Positions 20,301 to 32,992 of a stretch of DNA of 64,000 nucleotides are shown here, one piece after another; position 1 is the stretch's first letter, and each line of letters begins with the position of its first letter. Location of the stretch: positions 16,143,281 to 16,207,280 of the forward strand of contig CM057144.1 in NCBI GenBank assembly GCA_029964075.1, read 5' to 3'. Under the pieces are notes generated by a model, which was not told the origin of the DNA, ran no database searches, and was given only the letters and a program-made list of their open reading frames with translations. Both the position numbers and the translations under genes were made by a program. This DNA comes from Patiria pectinifera (Eukaryota > Echinodermata > Asteroidea > Valvatida > Asterinidae).

Positions 20301-23300
20301 GTATTTGAGGTTCCCAACTCAGAACATGGACTTAATATGGAGCTAAAATTGTACCTGCAAAAGTTTGGTCTTTTTCCCTTTAAGCCGAAAAAAAAAATCT
20401 TTTAGTTTCCCTACACTGATTCCCCTTGTCAAACACAAAACTTTAGCAGCAGTTTGTTTTGAACAGTGCCCGCAAGTTCCATGCCATTAGGGAGTATTAA
20501 GCAAAAAAATTCTCGATTGAATGAAATAGTTTGTAAGAAAAAGGCAACAAAAAAAACACACCAAAAAAAAAACACTAAGAAAGTGCATTACAAACAATGC
20601 AAGCATTTATGAAATGACTGCTGAATTCCATCTTGCAACATTGGTGTGGTTCACCAAATATTCAACATACAACAAGCATCAACAAGATACAGGTACAATC
20701 TTCAACTATCAAGCATATTTCTTTACAAATTCAAACACTCAAAATTTTCTAATCTAAATTCACATTTTTGGAAATGAAAAAAAAAAGAACCCGAAATTTT
20801 GATTAAGGAAACTAATCAGGTTGTAAAGCTATTTGGTTTGTGCAGTTGGCTTGTCCACTACCGTACTTTGAAATTGCAAAGACTCAGGTCAGAGCACTGC
20901 CCTGACATAGTTCTCCAAATTGTTCTGAGTTCAAAAAAATGTTATATTTACATTTCATTCTACTAAAAACGGCAGCTTAGGTTACAACCACTTCATAATA
21001 TCGTTTAGTCGCATTGATTAGTAAGTGCTACATAACAAAGCTTAAGCAATTTTTGCAACTGTAAGTTAGTAAACTTTTTGGGGGTGTAGGGGTGGGAGGG
21101 TGATTTAGGAAAAGGTGGTGGTGGGGGGGAGCAGGGGTGGTTTATGGGTGGCCATGTTAGTTGTGTTTGGACTAGGCTACGGAAGGGCAATTCCATAGTG
21201 TCACTCACATTGTTTTGTCCACATGGATGTAAACAAAATTGAATAACGGTAAAGTTTTAGCCAAAAAGCTGTAACAAACAGATTATACATAAGTAGCCGA
21301 ATGATGAAAATATGTGGACAAAATGTAATGCGAGTCACTGTGGAATTGCCATGGTGTGTGGGTGGTGGTGGTGGGTGTGGTTTCCTACCTCTGTCTGTAA
21401 GCATCTAGTGCAGCTGGTGTTGTATCGTCCCATGTCGTACGGGTATGACGGACAGCCAACCAACTCCTATGCCAAAGATAGAGGGTTGCTTGGTGTCAAA
21501 TTCAACAAACACATCGGGAGATTGATTGAAATGGGCAGACAGGTGGTCATGCAGTGGCCATTTTTGGGACTTTGTTACTTCCATGACTTCCCCACCCTCC
21601 CTTCCCCACTCCCCCACCCTCCCCAATTACCAAAAAAGGCTGGTGCGTGAAATACACTTCAAAGAGAATTTGAAGTATTGCTACAGGGAACATGACCAAG
21701 ATGGCAAAGAATCAGTAACTGCAATAGTGTTAGTCAAACTTCGTACAAAGCAAAGATCAACATGGTGGTGGGCGCTCCCATGAACATGGGGCGACGGCAA
21801 TATTATGCTTGGAAAGTCTGTCATTTTTCACTCATGGTCCCAGTCATTTGACTCATGTTGCATTTTGTTTAAGCACACACATACAACTTAACTGTACTGC
21901 CGACAGTTCTCCAAGACTCTCTGTGATGCTTTAACAATTCTTTTCCCCACGAGTTTGAAAGCATTTACCGCAAAATAAGTTTCTCAAAAATGGACTACCT
22001 CCCATTTTCCTTATACTGGTAATCAGCCCCATTATTCAGTCTAAGAAGACACGTGCGGTAATTTTGTTTTAGATTTTAGGCCTCAAGTACAAATGTACAG
22101 ATTGAAAAGGGAAAAAAAGCCCCCAAATAGCCAATGCATGATCAAGGTCTGTATGTATTTAAACTAATGCTTGATGCGGAAACTGAAACACACAAGTAGC
22201 AAATCAAAAATGGTCCCAGTGAAGACTACAATGACATTTATTCTTTACGAATTGGGATGATACAGTACCCTTAACCAACTCCCCACCCCCTCCCCCCAAA
22301 AAAGAAAGAAACAGCGCGTATAAGAAATGAAGTGGAAATGGGTCAGTGCAGTATATTTTGCCTCACACAAACAAAAACTGTGCCAGGAATACGGGACGAT
22401 GGCAATATGTTGTTTCAAGCTCACAAAGCATACAAGTGCACTTACACTAGAACGAAAAGGTAGCAGGACCAAATTTAAAAAAAATAAAAATCACAATTTA
22501 AAACTATATATTAAAATGGAGAAAGCACAAACTTTGTACAGTGCATGCAGCCTTTTTTAGCATTGTGAGTGCGATAACTACCTTCATTTTTATTTTTTTT
22601 AATCTAATGAAGTTTTCACCTCCAAAATGGAAACTTATTTACTACAATGTGCTTATAAATATGGTTATATTTTAAGCAAAAAAGCTGATATTTTTTTCCC
22701 CAAGGCAAAAAAAAACACAAAGCAACCAAAAGCATTGCGGCAACAACCCACACAATACTTTATTAGCAACAAAAACATGCTGTCCTGATGCAGGGGGCTT
22801 ACTTCTTACACCTGCTTACAAACGAACAAATTAGGAACAGCTTACGACCTTCTGAAAATGTCACACGATGATATATACATTTATACTAATCAGCACTATT
22901 TTTTGGGCTATTGATATTGCACAGACAGCAAATTCTTCTGCTTTGTGGCATAATAAAACTTGGTACTAGCAACGTAGCAATAGAACAAAGGAGATGGAAT
23001 ATAGTTATCGGAATACAACACAAAAAGAAAGTGCATATTTTTGGACTGTATCCCACGTATTACTCATGCACACAGTTGCGTTACTGCAATGAAAATGAAT
23101 TTAGCTTCCTACTTCCTACTAATTCAGCAAGGGTCCACACTATTGTAACAGCCACCAATTACGGAACTGATTTATCAAATCTCAAAATTAATTAATGTGG
23201 TTATGCACAAAAACAGACCCAGCTTTATCTAGCATTCTTCTTTTGGCCATGCAAAGTGGCTAGCTAGTTACAAGTTTTGGGTTGCTTTGATGGAACTGCT

Positions 23301-23648
23301 AACACAGAATTTGCTTTAACACTGCAAACAAAAACAAAACCTGTTTTGCTGAACAGAAAGTCAGTAACCAGTCTTATCACCACAAGGCCGTGCTTATGAC
23401 TGGTCAATATTGAATCATACACAAATAGTTGCTACATGAAATTGCAGCCCAGCTGCGGGAAAAACCAAATATAAATGGAACTTGCTGCTCAACAAAATTC
23501 AAAACAAGGTCAGTAATGCTTCTGAAAGGTTCTCAGCCACTTGGGGTTTTAATATATCTATAAACTACACGTACATTGTACAACCCAGCTTTGAGAAATG
23601 CCAACTAAAAAGAAAAAAGAAAAACAGAACATGGTTGTGTCTGCTTAC
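17311..23648 (-). other. MBNL intron between exons 23649-23867 and 16839-16943
   Basis: A 6.7-kb intron including the array at 16990-17310. A GC-richer block at about 18960-19240 contains a candidate alternative terminal exon (19125-19235). The rest is AT-rich. Frames near 17768-18164 and 21312-21783 arise from G/C-biased or simple sequence and lack good splice contexts. Confidence 0.6.
19125..19235 (-). CDS. candidate alternative terminal exon with basic tail
   Basis: On the minus strand the acceptor CATCTTCATTAG/ACT opens 36 codons ended by TAG at 19125-19127: TELPRLIHLNAKTADI, then ITQRSRRKNRDARQKK and EKKN. Entry in phase 0 matches the donor of the zinc-finger 2 exon. If used, it would end the protein after the first finger pair with a strongly basic, nuclear-localisation-like tail. 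Alternative 3' exons producing short isoforms are known for Drosophila muscleblind. No polyadenylation hexamer was seen close by, and polypurine DNA can mimic such a tail, so this is tentative. A CAG/GTGACC donor-like site lies about 110 nt past the stop. Confidence 0.3.
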   Translation of the reverse strand, partial: TELPRLIHLNAKTADIITQRSRRKNRDARQKKEKKN

Positions 23649-23867
23649 CAGTGAGTTGAGCGCCTGGTGGTGCGTAGGCAAGATGGTGGCGCCAGGCTGG
23701 TGCAGCTGCATGCTGGCGGCCGCGGCGGCCTGCAACTGCAGCTGGTGGTTGTGCAAATTCTGCAGCATCTTCTGGGCTGCGATGCTGTTCTTGCCACTGA
23801 TCTCCAGTTGGGTCTTCAAGTGGGGCGGCGGGTGTAGGTACTTACAGTCTTCACGCGTGCAGCGGCC
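23649..23867 (-). CDS. MBNL: MBNL exon with the end of zinc finger 2 and linker
   Basis: This 219-nt exon (73 codons, phase 0-0) encodes GRCTREDCKYLHPPPHLKTQ then LEISGKNSIAAQKM, followed by Gln/His/Ala-rich linker ending HHQALNSL. GRCxREDCKYLHPPPHLKTQLEI is almost identical to vertebrate MBNL zinc finger 2 after the conserved exon boundary ...CFDSLK/GRC. The last three ligands are present (C-X4-C-X3-H); the first Cys must come from the upstream exon. The acceptor is TTGTTTTTGCAG/GGC, the donor AACTCACTG/GTAAGC. Gln/Ala repeats in the linker are typical of invertebrate members. The identification is very strong. Confidence 0.97.
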
Positions 23868-24117
23868 CTGCAAAAACAAGCAAATAACAGGCATGAAACC
23901 GGGAAGTTACCACAAAAAAAACGGAGGAAGTTCCAAGCTTCAGAAGACTTCAGAATACAGTGTTTTTCAATTTTTAATGGCATCGGTGTAAAATGAAAAA
24001 TGAGGAAATCAGCTGATCCGAGTAAAATCTGCATATGGTACCTGAAAGAAACAAGCGGAAAAATGATGAAACTTCCATACTGGAATGGGCCATATTTTTG
24101 AGGGAATGACGACACTT

Positions 24118-24285
24118 CACCGACACCATTTTGGGGGCATAAACAGACTTGAATCTAAGGTTATTGGCGTAACTTTTCAAGCTGCTACGATTCAAAAATC
24201 ACATTTTAAGAACGTTTTTTTTTATAAATGTTAGACTGCTGTAAAGTTACTCAACTGCTTCAATAAACAAGATTTTTCTACTGTT
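24118..24285 (+). repeat. dispersed repeat R2, copy b
   Basis: CCGACACCATTTTGGGGGCA, AACAGACTTGAATCTAAGG, TTATTGGCGTAA, a T run and CAACTGCTTCAATAAAC follow the same order as in 2717-2885. Confidence 0.5.
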
Positions 24286-24379
24286 TGTAGCCAGACAACT
24301 GCACTCGTACAGTACCCTCACTCATTACAAATACTGCCTACTCAATTGGAGACATGAAACGAGTCTGTAAGGACTTTTA

Positions 24380-24560
24380 GCTGGTCCCAGAGGGCCAACC
24401 TTGTGTCTTCTTGGTATCGATCTCAATGACTGACTGACTGACTCCCCGTCTATTGTGAGCTGGGCAGTGCTATCATACAGGAGTATCCAAGAACTCCAGT
24501 GCCTTTCTGGATTAATTGAATATAATCTTGTGCACTCAGAGACCAGCTTTGCTATGCTTG
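24380..24560 (+). repeat. dispersed repeat R3, copy a
   Basis: CTGGTCCCAGAGGGCCAACC, ATCTCAATGACTGACTGACTG, GAGCTGGGCAGTGCTATCAT, ACTCCAGTGCC and TTGTGCACTCAGAGACCAGC are shared in order with 32706-32992. The family is unidentified. Confidence 0.55.
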
Positions 24561-26399
24561 CATTAATCAGGAGAGGACCTGACAATCTTAGATAGAAGTA
24601 AACCCATTTTTAAAAATAAATCTTGCCCTGCAAAGCAAATTTTAATGTCATCTTTAGCGAGCAGACAATGCAGGAACACATCTACCAGCAGGCTGTTATG
24701 GCAGAATAAAGTCTGAGCATAATCCCTAACTGTTTATTTACAATGAACAACGCACTCCTCCCGCGATAAATCACTTTCCTAATCACTAGGCCCACGACAA
24801 TATCAAACAACATCCAAGAAAAGAAAAGAAAAAGGAAACAAAAAAGAAAAAAATAATCTGAACAATTTACGATGCTTTTTTTTTGGCCTCCTTCTCTTAG
24901 AGTACTCTGCAAATTACAAAAGTCAGGGCGGAACGTTTAGGTTCAGTTGTAACGCCCAGCGCCAGCACAACGTGATTTCTGTCATCTGGCAAAGAGGCTA
25001 TAAATTTATCAAAGTCTTGCAATTTTTTTTGGGGGGGGGGAGGAATGATTTACAATTCATAGGATCAAGCGAGTATTGTTATTAGGAAGTTTTTACGAGA
25101 GGGTAGTGATTCAACGAACAATTTCTTTTTATGATATTTATACTCTGATTCACAGTGAGAAGTGCAGTGACTAATTCCTGGAAAGTCATATCCAACTTTT
25201 TGTAATCTTGTGGCTTATTTTGGGGGATACATACAGACCGCACAGTTCTGGTGCCCTTTCCTGAGGGAGAATTTGGGTATCGAATGACTTTTTTGTGTTA
25301 CTAAGTGATGCATCACTCAAAACCACTGTCATCGAAAATCATTAGAATCGCTGGTTTGGCATGTTCGGCAATTCCATGCTGGAATCAATTAGAATCACAA
25401 TCGTGATTCCACCTTTACGAGGAATCAATCTGCTGTAGTAGCGTTGAATGATGGAATCGTTTCTGAGAGATTGTGGGAAAATTACAATGCATGCTTGTTG
25501 GTTCAATAAGTCGAACAAATGTAGCTTTTATTTCAAATGAGCAACAGTCAAGTATATGGCGCTGTGAGGGTGTTCCTTTTTGTGTGTGTATCATGTAAAA
25601 GTCGCTGTATTTGTCTCAAATCGTGTGCTAAAACTTATAAATTCAAAATAACTTTCTCCAGGTAAATAATCATGCTACTACCGTACTACAGAGAGATTGC
25701 ATGAACAGGTCTTAACAACTTCTAATTTGATATTAATCACTATTCATGCAAACTTTTTAACTAAGCTTTTTCCAATGCTATTTTTGCCGAGGAAAATTGG
25801 AATTGATTCTGCATGGAGATGTAATTCCTGGATGGAATTGGAATCAATTCCCAAAATGTTGGAGTCGACCAAACATAATGTGTAGGAAATTGGACAGCGA
25901 CAAACAACCATTTTCTGAAAATACTCTCCCATTCTTTCAAAAAGCAAAAACCAAAAACAAACTCCCGTTATTAAAACTGCAATGGAGAATAACAATTTTT
26001 TTATACGATTGGAACTAAAAGTGTAACTAAATTGCCTTGAGAAAGTACCACATCCAATAATCAGCTCTGAATCAACGGCAATTTTAACACGTCAGCGTAT
26101 CCGCTCGTAAGCGTAATCTCCCAAAATACCCGCAGCAAACACGATACCTTAAAAACACATCTCGGAAAAACAGATCTCAATTACAGACGCGTGATCCCTC
26201 CGCAATTTATTTTGTTACAAGAAGTCATGCTGCAAATCCTGCCATTCACACAATGACAACGCTCGGCCTAATGCGGCTTCTGGCAAAACCTCATTAGTAA
26301 CCCTGCTGCCAATTCCAATTTCGTTAATAAACATTTGGCATAATTTTCCTCTGAGATTGAGGGGGGGGGGGGAAATAAAAATAGTCAAAAAGTATCTGT

Positions 26400-26900
26400 T
26401 TTTGCCGGCTCATGCGAGGTGACTGACCGGAACCTCTTCATGCTGATGAACATCGGCCGAGCGAAGAAAAAAAAGAGGATCAGACAGAAAGAGAGAGAGA
26501 CAGTGAGAGAGAAAGAACGAAAGGAAAAAAAAAAAAAACTAGTTGGGTCGCTTTTCGCTCGTGACGAGACAGGAAAGAACATATCGCCCCCGGCTGTCAC
26601 AAAATATCCCACACGAGAAATCGAGTCAGGAGCTTGACAGCCTGCTCAATTCCAAAGGGTGGCAGCGGCCACTGCGTTTTATCACCACTTGAAATGGAGG
26701 AAGACGAAGTTGGGCAAAGAGAAGCGAGAGCGAGAGAGCGAAAGAGAGAGAGAGCTGCGGCAGCGCTCGTTACGAACCCTGCGGGGGCTCAGCTGCGAGC
26801 CCACAATAACTGGCACTTACTATGCAGGAATTGGATACCGGCGACTTAATTTGATTTCAAGTAGTTTTTCAGACGGGCGCACCGGTGAACAACACATCAG
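26400..26900. promoter_or_regulatory. GC-rich island with GAGA repeats
   Basis: CpG-containing sequence with two GAGA tracts (about 26489-26520 and 26731-26753) lies 2.5 kb upstream of the zinc-finger 2 exon. It could be an alternative promoter or enhancer. GAGA tracts make long Arg/Glu/Lys open frames on the plus strand that are not genes. Confidence 0.25.
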
Positions 26901-29900
26901 CCTTCTTTGAGGACTCACCAAATAAACCCAAACCCTCCTTATGAACCCCCAAAAAAGTGGGTTTACTCTTAGGGTTTGTTAGTTTTCTGCACTGCATGGT
27001 ACCTTATTGTCACAGGCAGAATAAGTTGTTGATTTGGAATGAACATTTAACAGCTCCTGAGCCGGTATTATAAAGACCGGCCACGTCACTAACAGGTTGG
27101 CTGGGGCTCCAGACTACTTCTTTGCAATCCAACCCATGACTTCCCTCCGGCTAGGGAGAGGCATTTGCATACATATAACGATCCCTATCATTGGATACAT
27201 TTCTCAAGCCCTTATTTTTTTTTCTTTCTTAAAGATTTGAGCGTCACTGGAAACACAATATTATAGAGTGGTAAGCGCACACCGCTGCTCGGTAGTCTGG
27301 TCAGGGCCCAGTCTGTCTCCAGACTCACTTGATCAAATTAAGCGTGGGTATTGATCTCCGATTTCGCTCCATTCGTGTGTCCGTTCTTAAACAAACAAGT
27401 AATGTGACAGCCAAATTTAGACAATTAATAAATAGACGGGCATGTCATTTACTCTGGCAGCTACCTGCAATGCCATGTACATGACACGTGCGACTCCCGA
27501 AGGAGTGTAGTGTGTGCACTACACTTTGCCGTCCATATAATATACCGGTACTTCAGAAGCTTGTACACGTACAGTATTTTTCAAAAGGTACAGTTTAATT
27601 TGAAGAGTGATAGGACATTACCTCAGGAAGTCATCAACATAAAATTCAGCATATTATTATTCTTTCGGGGAAAACTCCTGAAACTGCCTCCTATAATAGC
27701 TATTTTTTTTACGTCTACCAGTATGTTTTTGAACTTTCCAGATAATTTCTAGACATTTCACAACCAGTGAGCAATGAGGTCTTCACACATGTAGCAGTTT
27801 CAGCATGTGGTCTTCTCACCTCCTCCAAACGGTCTACATACATGTGCACCTAAGCTAGACAACATGAAACAAAAACCTACAGCATTCTTTAGCCAATCAC
27901 CTCTACCAAAGCAACAAAAACACCCGCCGAGCTAAACTTCACGGAGGATTGTCATTTAAGCCTCCATACATTAACCCCGCTGTAGACCTGCACCCAAGCA
28001 GCACTCCTACAACATTCCAAAATACAAAAACAGCAGGACGTGACAAGAAAGTGTTTACATAAACATATCCAAGTGCGAATGCCCAGAAATACGGAATTCA
28101 CCATAAACAATTCCAAGTTCGCCATGTGTCAGATATTCTGTCTGACCTACGACTCCACACCTCATGCGGTGCCTTTTAATAATGGAAGACACGCACATGC
28201 ATGTAAGCAACCTAAACATGTTTGGAAAAAAAAATAACATAAGCCAGACTCACATCTTTTCTGCAGTTTCTACATTTTTTTCCCCTTCGGCCTGACAATG
28301 GTTGAAACATGACAAACAGGCTTGCAAAGAATACATTTCCTTAACCCACTTTTTTCAGGACCGCCCCCCCCCCCCCCCCCTGGTGGGGAAATTGGCTCCT
28401 CTCTCTCCAATTTTGTCACCTGAGAATGGGAACGGGGTGTGAGAGTGGCCGCAATTGGTTCCCCTCGGCCACCCCCCAAGGGGTGGGGGAGAAAGAGGTT
28501 TGGGATCCGACAACTAATCAACAACCCAATTCTGTCTGGGTTATGACGTTGTCGTTATGTGTGTGTGTGTGTGTGTGGTGGGCGATGCAGACTGTTTCGT
28601 CCAGTTTTTGTCCGTTGGGTTTTGGGGGATAATGTGGATCTGGATTAATCGAACGTTGGACCCAGACTGAATTATTGACGGGAATTAAGCACAGATAACC
28701 TAGGTTATGCATGCCGGTGCCTGGGTGTTTGTGCAGTTGAGCGGCGTATATTTACCAAAGATGACTAACGGTGTGTAAGCAATTGGTATTCCCTTAGAAC
28801 GACTGGAAATGGCAGAGAATGGAAGCTGACATGACATCCCTCACCCCCCCCCCAAAAAAAGCTTTATGTGAAAGCAGAAAACTGAATTTTATTTGAATTA
28901 ACTAGCAAATTATAAACCCAAAGTGTCTTTATTGCTAGTATCACCTGCTTCTTGCATAACAATATTTTTTTCACCATAAAAACGTCCAGACCAGAATATA
29001 AAGTTTCAACCAGTAAAATAACACCATCGCTTTGTCAGGTGTAAAAACCAATTTGAACGAACAACCAACTCAATATGTATTTACATTTCTTGATCAATAC
29101 CATTCAGTTTTAAACAATTTGTTCTCACACTCAGAGCAAAATAGTATTTGCCTTTAATGAACCCTAACAAATTGTATCCCAGCCAAATGTGGTCCTACTC
29201 AGCAATAGAGCAAGAACAATCATAGTTTAATTTAGCGAAAAACAGGACACCAGCCACAAATGTCACATGCTTTTAAATACTTGACTGGTACTCCGTTGAA
29301 TTTCCGCAAGGTGCTACTTTCTGCTTCAGCAGTTCAATATCCAACAAACCACGGAATCACTATTGCCACCATTGTGCTAAACACTCCCATGTATGGCAAA
29401 TAAAGAACAACAGAGGGCGCCCTTCATAAACCACCACATACCCGAAACAGACACATGTTATCTCAATCAAACCAGATGCTTTCAATTTTTTTTGTTTAAG
29501 TATTACTAGATAAAAAAAAAAGTCAGATGGCAAAATGTCAGCGTTTGTGCAAGCTCGCCACCGCGGACTGGTAATGCGATTTTATTAGTTCGGCCTGACC
29601 AGATGAATGAGTGGCATTATATCAATCTGGGCAAACCTCCGCGACCCTGTTTAGCGATTGTAATGATTGTAACAGGCGCAGCACATCACGTGGCAGCCAT
29701 TCCGCAAATCTGATAAAGATATCGATTGCAGCCCGGGCTGAAAAACGGTTTCAATGCGAGGGGGGAAGAAAGTGGAAACATCTTGCGCCGTCAACTGTTG
29801 GTCGATTCACGGAAGGGATTGGAGAAAAAAATGTGTTATGCTGACAAATGTGTTTTTCCTTTTAGGGAAATTTCAGTGCTTGGTTTTGGACTTGATCCAT

Positions 29901-29915
29901 TTCTGATTGAAACTG

Positions 29916-30307
29916 AAAGGCATATAGGATCATTTGCATTCATCCCAAAAGTAACCGCCCAAATTATTACCAAAAAGCTTACTTGGATTAAAGATTGTAT
30001 TGGTAGTTAACGCCCCATGAAATGATTCTGTCCGGCTTGCTGTCATTTAGAAGAAATCAAGAAATGTAGGTGATTTCCAGCAATCAGTCAAGTGACTGAT
30101 TTGGGATATATAGAGTGCTATGGATGGAATCGTGTTTCGTGATCAAAAGGTTGTGCATGGTTTTTCACTAACTTCTCGAAAAGTGTAATATCCACTGAGC
30201 TGAAACTCCAACAGGTTAGCCTTTGAACATTCTTCAGCCGATTTTGGGTGGTGTTATAATTGGAAACGAACAAAATGCATGAAAAGCAAGTGATCCTATA
30301 TGCCTTT
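29916..30307 (+). mobile_element. MITE-like element R1, intact copy
   Basis: Terminal inverted repeats AAAGGCATATAGGATCATTTGC (29916-29937) and GCAAGTGATCCTATATGCCTTT (30286-30307) bound a 392-bp element with no coding capacity. Internal landmarks are CTTGCTGTCATTTAGAAGAA, AGTGTAATATCCACTGAGCT and GAAACTCCAACAGGTTAG. Target-site duplication is not clear. It has the features of a non-autonomous DNA transposon. Confidence 0.75.
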
Positions 30308-30789
30308 AAAAGAAAAAGAAAATCGGTGAAATCTGCAAAAATGAACTTCTGTCACAGACATCTCCCATCCATCTGATCTTGACCTTTTACCTTTTTCGCT
30401 GTTCTGACCAGCAACGCAGGTCATTCAACTGCTCAGGTCTATTTCAGAATACACGCCACAGTGCCCCGACTGCGACAAGTCACATGGTTAATGGAGTTGG
30501 CTTTGTTTCCCTTGAATCAGGAAGGAAACGTCGATATTTTTGTTGCAGTTGCGGTACCGACTGCTTTTTCATTCATGCAAACACAATTGGATACATGCAT
30601 CTGCACATGACTTAGGCATTATACTAGACAACGTCTGTTCAAATCACTAATTGTATGAAGTAGAGCTTCACTGCAAGATTGGTCATGTAACCTTTCAGTA
30701 ATTCCTGAAACCCTTTTTTTGGGGGGCCTGTGCATGCCATCTTGCATCATTAGATGATAAAATGGATTGGAAGATTAAAAGTACATGTA

Positions 30790-31117
30790 CATACATGTAG
30801 GATCATTTGCTCTTGTGCTCTTTTTTTGCTTCAAATTGCTCAAAATCTTAAGAAGGGTGCATAAACAACTAACTTGTTGAAGTTTCAGCTCAGTGGATAC
30901 AATTGCACAATTTCTGGGATGTCGTAACTCGATTCCGTTGTTAAACATGTCCATTATTAAACCACATTCAATGATTGTTTTCTTCCGAATGATACCATTT
31001 CAGGCAGAATCATTTCACAGGGTATTTGGTACCTGTCCTATCTTCACTTTGAGCAAGGATTTTCTCATCAAATCGGTATGATTCTGGATAATTGCAAATG
31101 TTCCTAGTGCCTTTAAG
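30790..31117 (-). mobile_element. MITE-like element R1, reverse orientation
   Basis: TAGGATCATTTGC at the left and GCAAATGTTCCTAGTGCCTTT at the right mark diverged ends. The interior contains GTTGAAGTTTCAGCTCAGTGG, the reverse complement of the family landmark. It lies less than 500 bp from the intact copy, forming a large inverted pair. Confidence 0.65.
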
Positions 31118-31841
31118 AATAAGCTAGTGAAATCTTGAGCAACAGAAAGACTAGTTGGAATGAAGAAGTCCGCAGATTTCCAGGTTAATGTAAACACCCA
31201 CAGCACACAGAATCGACCATCAGCAGTTAAACCACATCCAGTGCCTCCCACAGATTTTCAAAACACCGAACTCGGCAAACAAAGTTTCATTCCACATTCA
31301 GAATGTTCCAATCACAAATTTTCCATGCATTAGACAAATATTACCTTGCAACTACAGGGTGCGTCATGAAATGTGAACTCCGCTGGTGTCCTGGTTCTGT
31401 AGGCACTGCACGTGTCTCCCAACCCCATTCCTACTAGCCTCACATGCAATGCATACCCCTAACGCTTCGGTCCTCCCACTAATGGACAGTTTATGCACAT
31501 GTAGACAGACCGGTTCCCTTTATGCCCCTAAGGACCAAGCACGGAGTACCAACTAAAAAGGCAGACTAGACTAAAGCATTCAAATGCTTTTCTGCTCCCC
31601 CTCCCTTTCTATAAATGCAAAAGCTCCATCTCCATTCACGTGTGACCAGGGAGCTGCCTAGGCCACGGTGCATTCAGGGATCGGAGTCCAGCACCAGCGA
31701 GGCGGCTAGCTTCAACGTCACTCCACGCCTGGCTACATCATGCATGCCAGCGCCACATTGACCTAGATAGTTGGGATGCAGGTTTGGTGGTGTGTGAACG
31801 CCCGCATTAGGCAGGCAAGCATGTAGCTGGGACTGGCTCAC

Positions 31842-31892
31842 CCATGGGGCCGGGTCTACTGGGGTTTGTGGAGGTGAATTGCTTGCATACAT
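31842..31892 (-). CDS. candidate alternative first coding exon
   Basis: On the minus strand a TATAAATA box (31921-31928) is followed about 30 nt later by a short open block: ATG at 31892 and MYASNSPPQTPVDPAPW, ending at a strong CCATGG/GTGAGC donor in phase 0. That phase fits the zinc-finger 2 exon. The leader would be only a few bases long, which is unusual, and the peptide has no recognised homologue. The downstream frame remains open into the intron for 50 more codons. Treat as a hypothesis for a tissue-specific start of MBNL or of an unrelated small gene. Confidence 0.25.
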
Positions 31893-31920
31893 TGGCCCTG
31901 AATATTGGTCATGATAAATG

Positions 31921-31928
31921 TATTTATA
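31921..31928 (-). promoter_or_regulatory. TATA box, candidate
   Basis: TATAAATA on the minus strand, 29 nt upstream of an ATG that opens a donor-terminated block. Confidence 0.3.
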
Positions 31929-32705
31929 CACGGATTGTTAAATAATGTATAATACAGTAATGATACATGAACACACATACAGTGCATATCACTGCTTCTG
32001 CATCAGTCAAAACAACCTATATTTGTCTAAATACAAACAAGTTAAAATTGCAAAGACACATTATAATAATCTTGACTATCACATCTGCAGCCAACTCTTC
32101 GGGAATCAAAGTTTTACTGCGTTCGCCTCGGCACTGCCGAGTATTGCATAATTGATCAAGAGAAGAAAAAGAAATCGCACCGAAATCCCGGTCAAATATG
32201 GAACGGTATAATCAACAAAATTCAGCCAATTGATATGCTGACAAATGGGGTCACAAAACCCCTCAGAATAATCCCCCCCCAACAATACACAGAAGATGAC
32301 CGCTCAGACATTCTGTCACCGTGTGCTAGGTGTGGAAACAAACCCAACTCGCCATCCATCACAACCGCTCTATTAAGCCCTCACGATTAATTCATTGAAA
32401 AAAAAAATAAAAAATGAAAAACACTTGCAACCAATGGTGCATGACCAGATCCCACTCCCAATACGCACTGTACATTTGATAAGACATCAGCAGTGAAAGT
32501 AGCAAGCCGGCCGGAACATGTGGAGTGAATTAAGCCCAGAGAAGTCGCCCCCGCGGTCACCGATCCGTGCTTGGTAATTGCGCGATTATGCTGCCAGTCT
32601 TAATGACGGTTCCGGGCAATAAAATGGGGATCACTGATCACCAAATGCAGCATTTGCCGCTCTTACCACAGCAAAATCTGTTTCTGAAAAAGTAAAAAAA
32701 AATTC

Positions 32706-32992
32706 TGCTGGGGCCAGAGATCCAGCCTAGAGTTCTCTTTGTACACCTTGTGATGTATCTCACTGACCGACTCATTGACTGACTGCCACATGAAACTATG
32801 ACGTGTGGAAGATTGGAAAAGACAGCTGGGCAGTGTTCTCGTATAGGATGACCCCATAACGCAAAAATGGGCTAAATCTGACCCATTGTGTTGATCAGAT
32901 GCACGTACATGTAAAGACTTCCAGTGAATGGCCAGTCTGAATCAACTGAATAGAACTGTGTGCACTTTGGGACCAACATTACCAGGCTTACC
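32706..32992 (+). repeat. dispersed repeat R3, copy b
   Basis: CTGGGGCCAGAGATCCAGCC, TATCTCACTGACCGACTCATTG, CAGCTGGGCAGTGTTCTCGT, TTCCAGTGAATGG and TGTGTGCACTTTGGGACCAAC match 24380-24560 in order, with an insertion in the middle. Confidence 0.55.

Larger units (their letters stand above)
23868..31841 (-). other. 5' intronic or intergenic region with repeats and GC islands
   Basis: It contains R2 and R3 repeat copies (24118-24560), a GA-rich GC island (26400-26900), homopolymer runs (for example poly-C near 28362-28380 and a TG repeat near 28557-28576), and two MITE-like copies (29916-30307 and 30790-31117). No exon for zinc finger 1 was found. Moderately GC-rich, homeodomain-motif-bearing blocks at 26160-26340 and 29520-29790 could be enhancers. 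Confidence 0.5.

Noticed and set aside
26419..26910. Plus-strand frames rich in Arg, Glu and Lys
   Set aside because: They are GAGA repeats translated; no protein similarity or splice context.
28362..28380. Poly-C run as a functional site
   Set aside because: It is a simple homopolymer and probably of variable length; no context suggests function.
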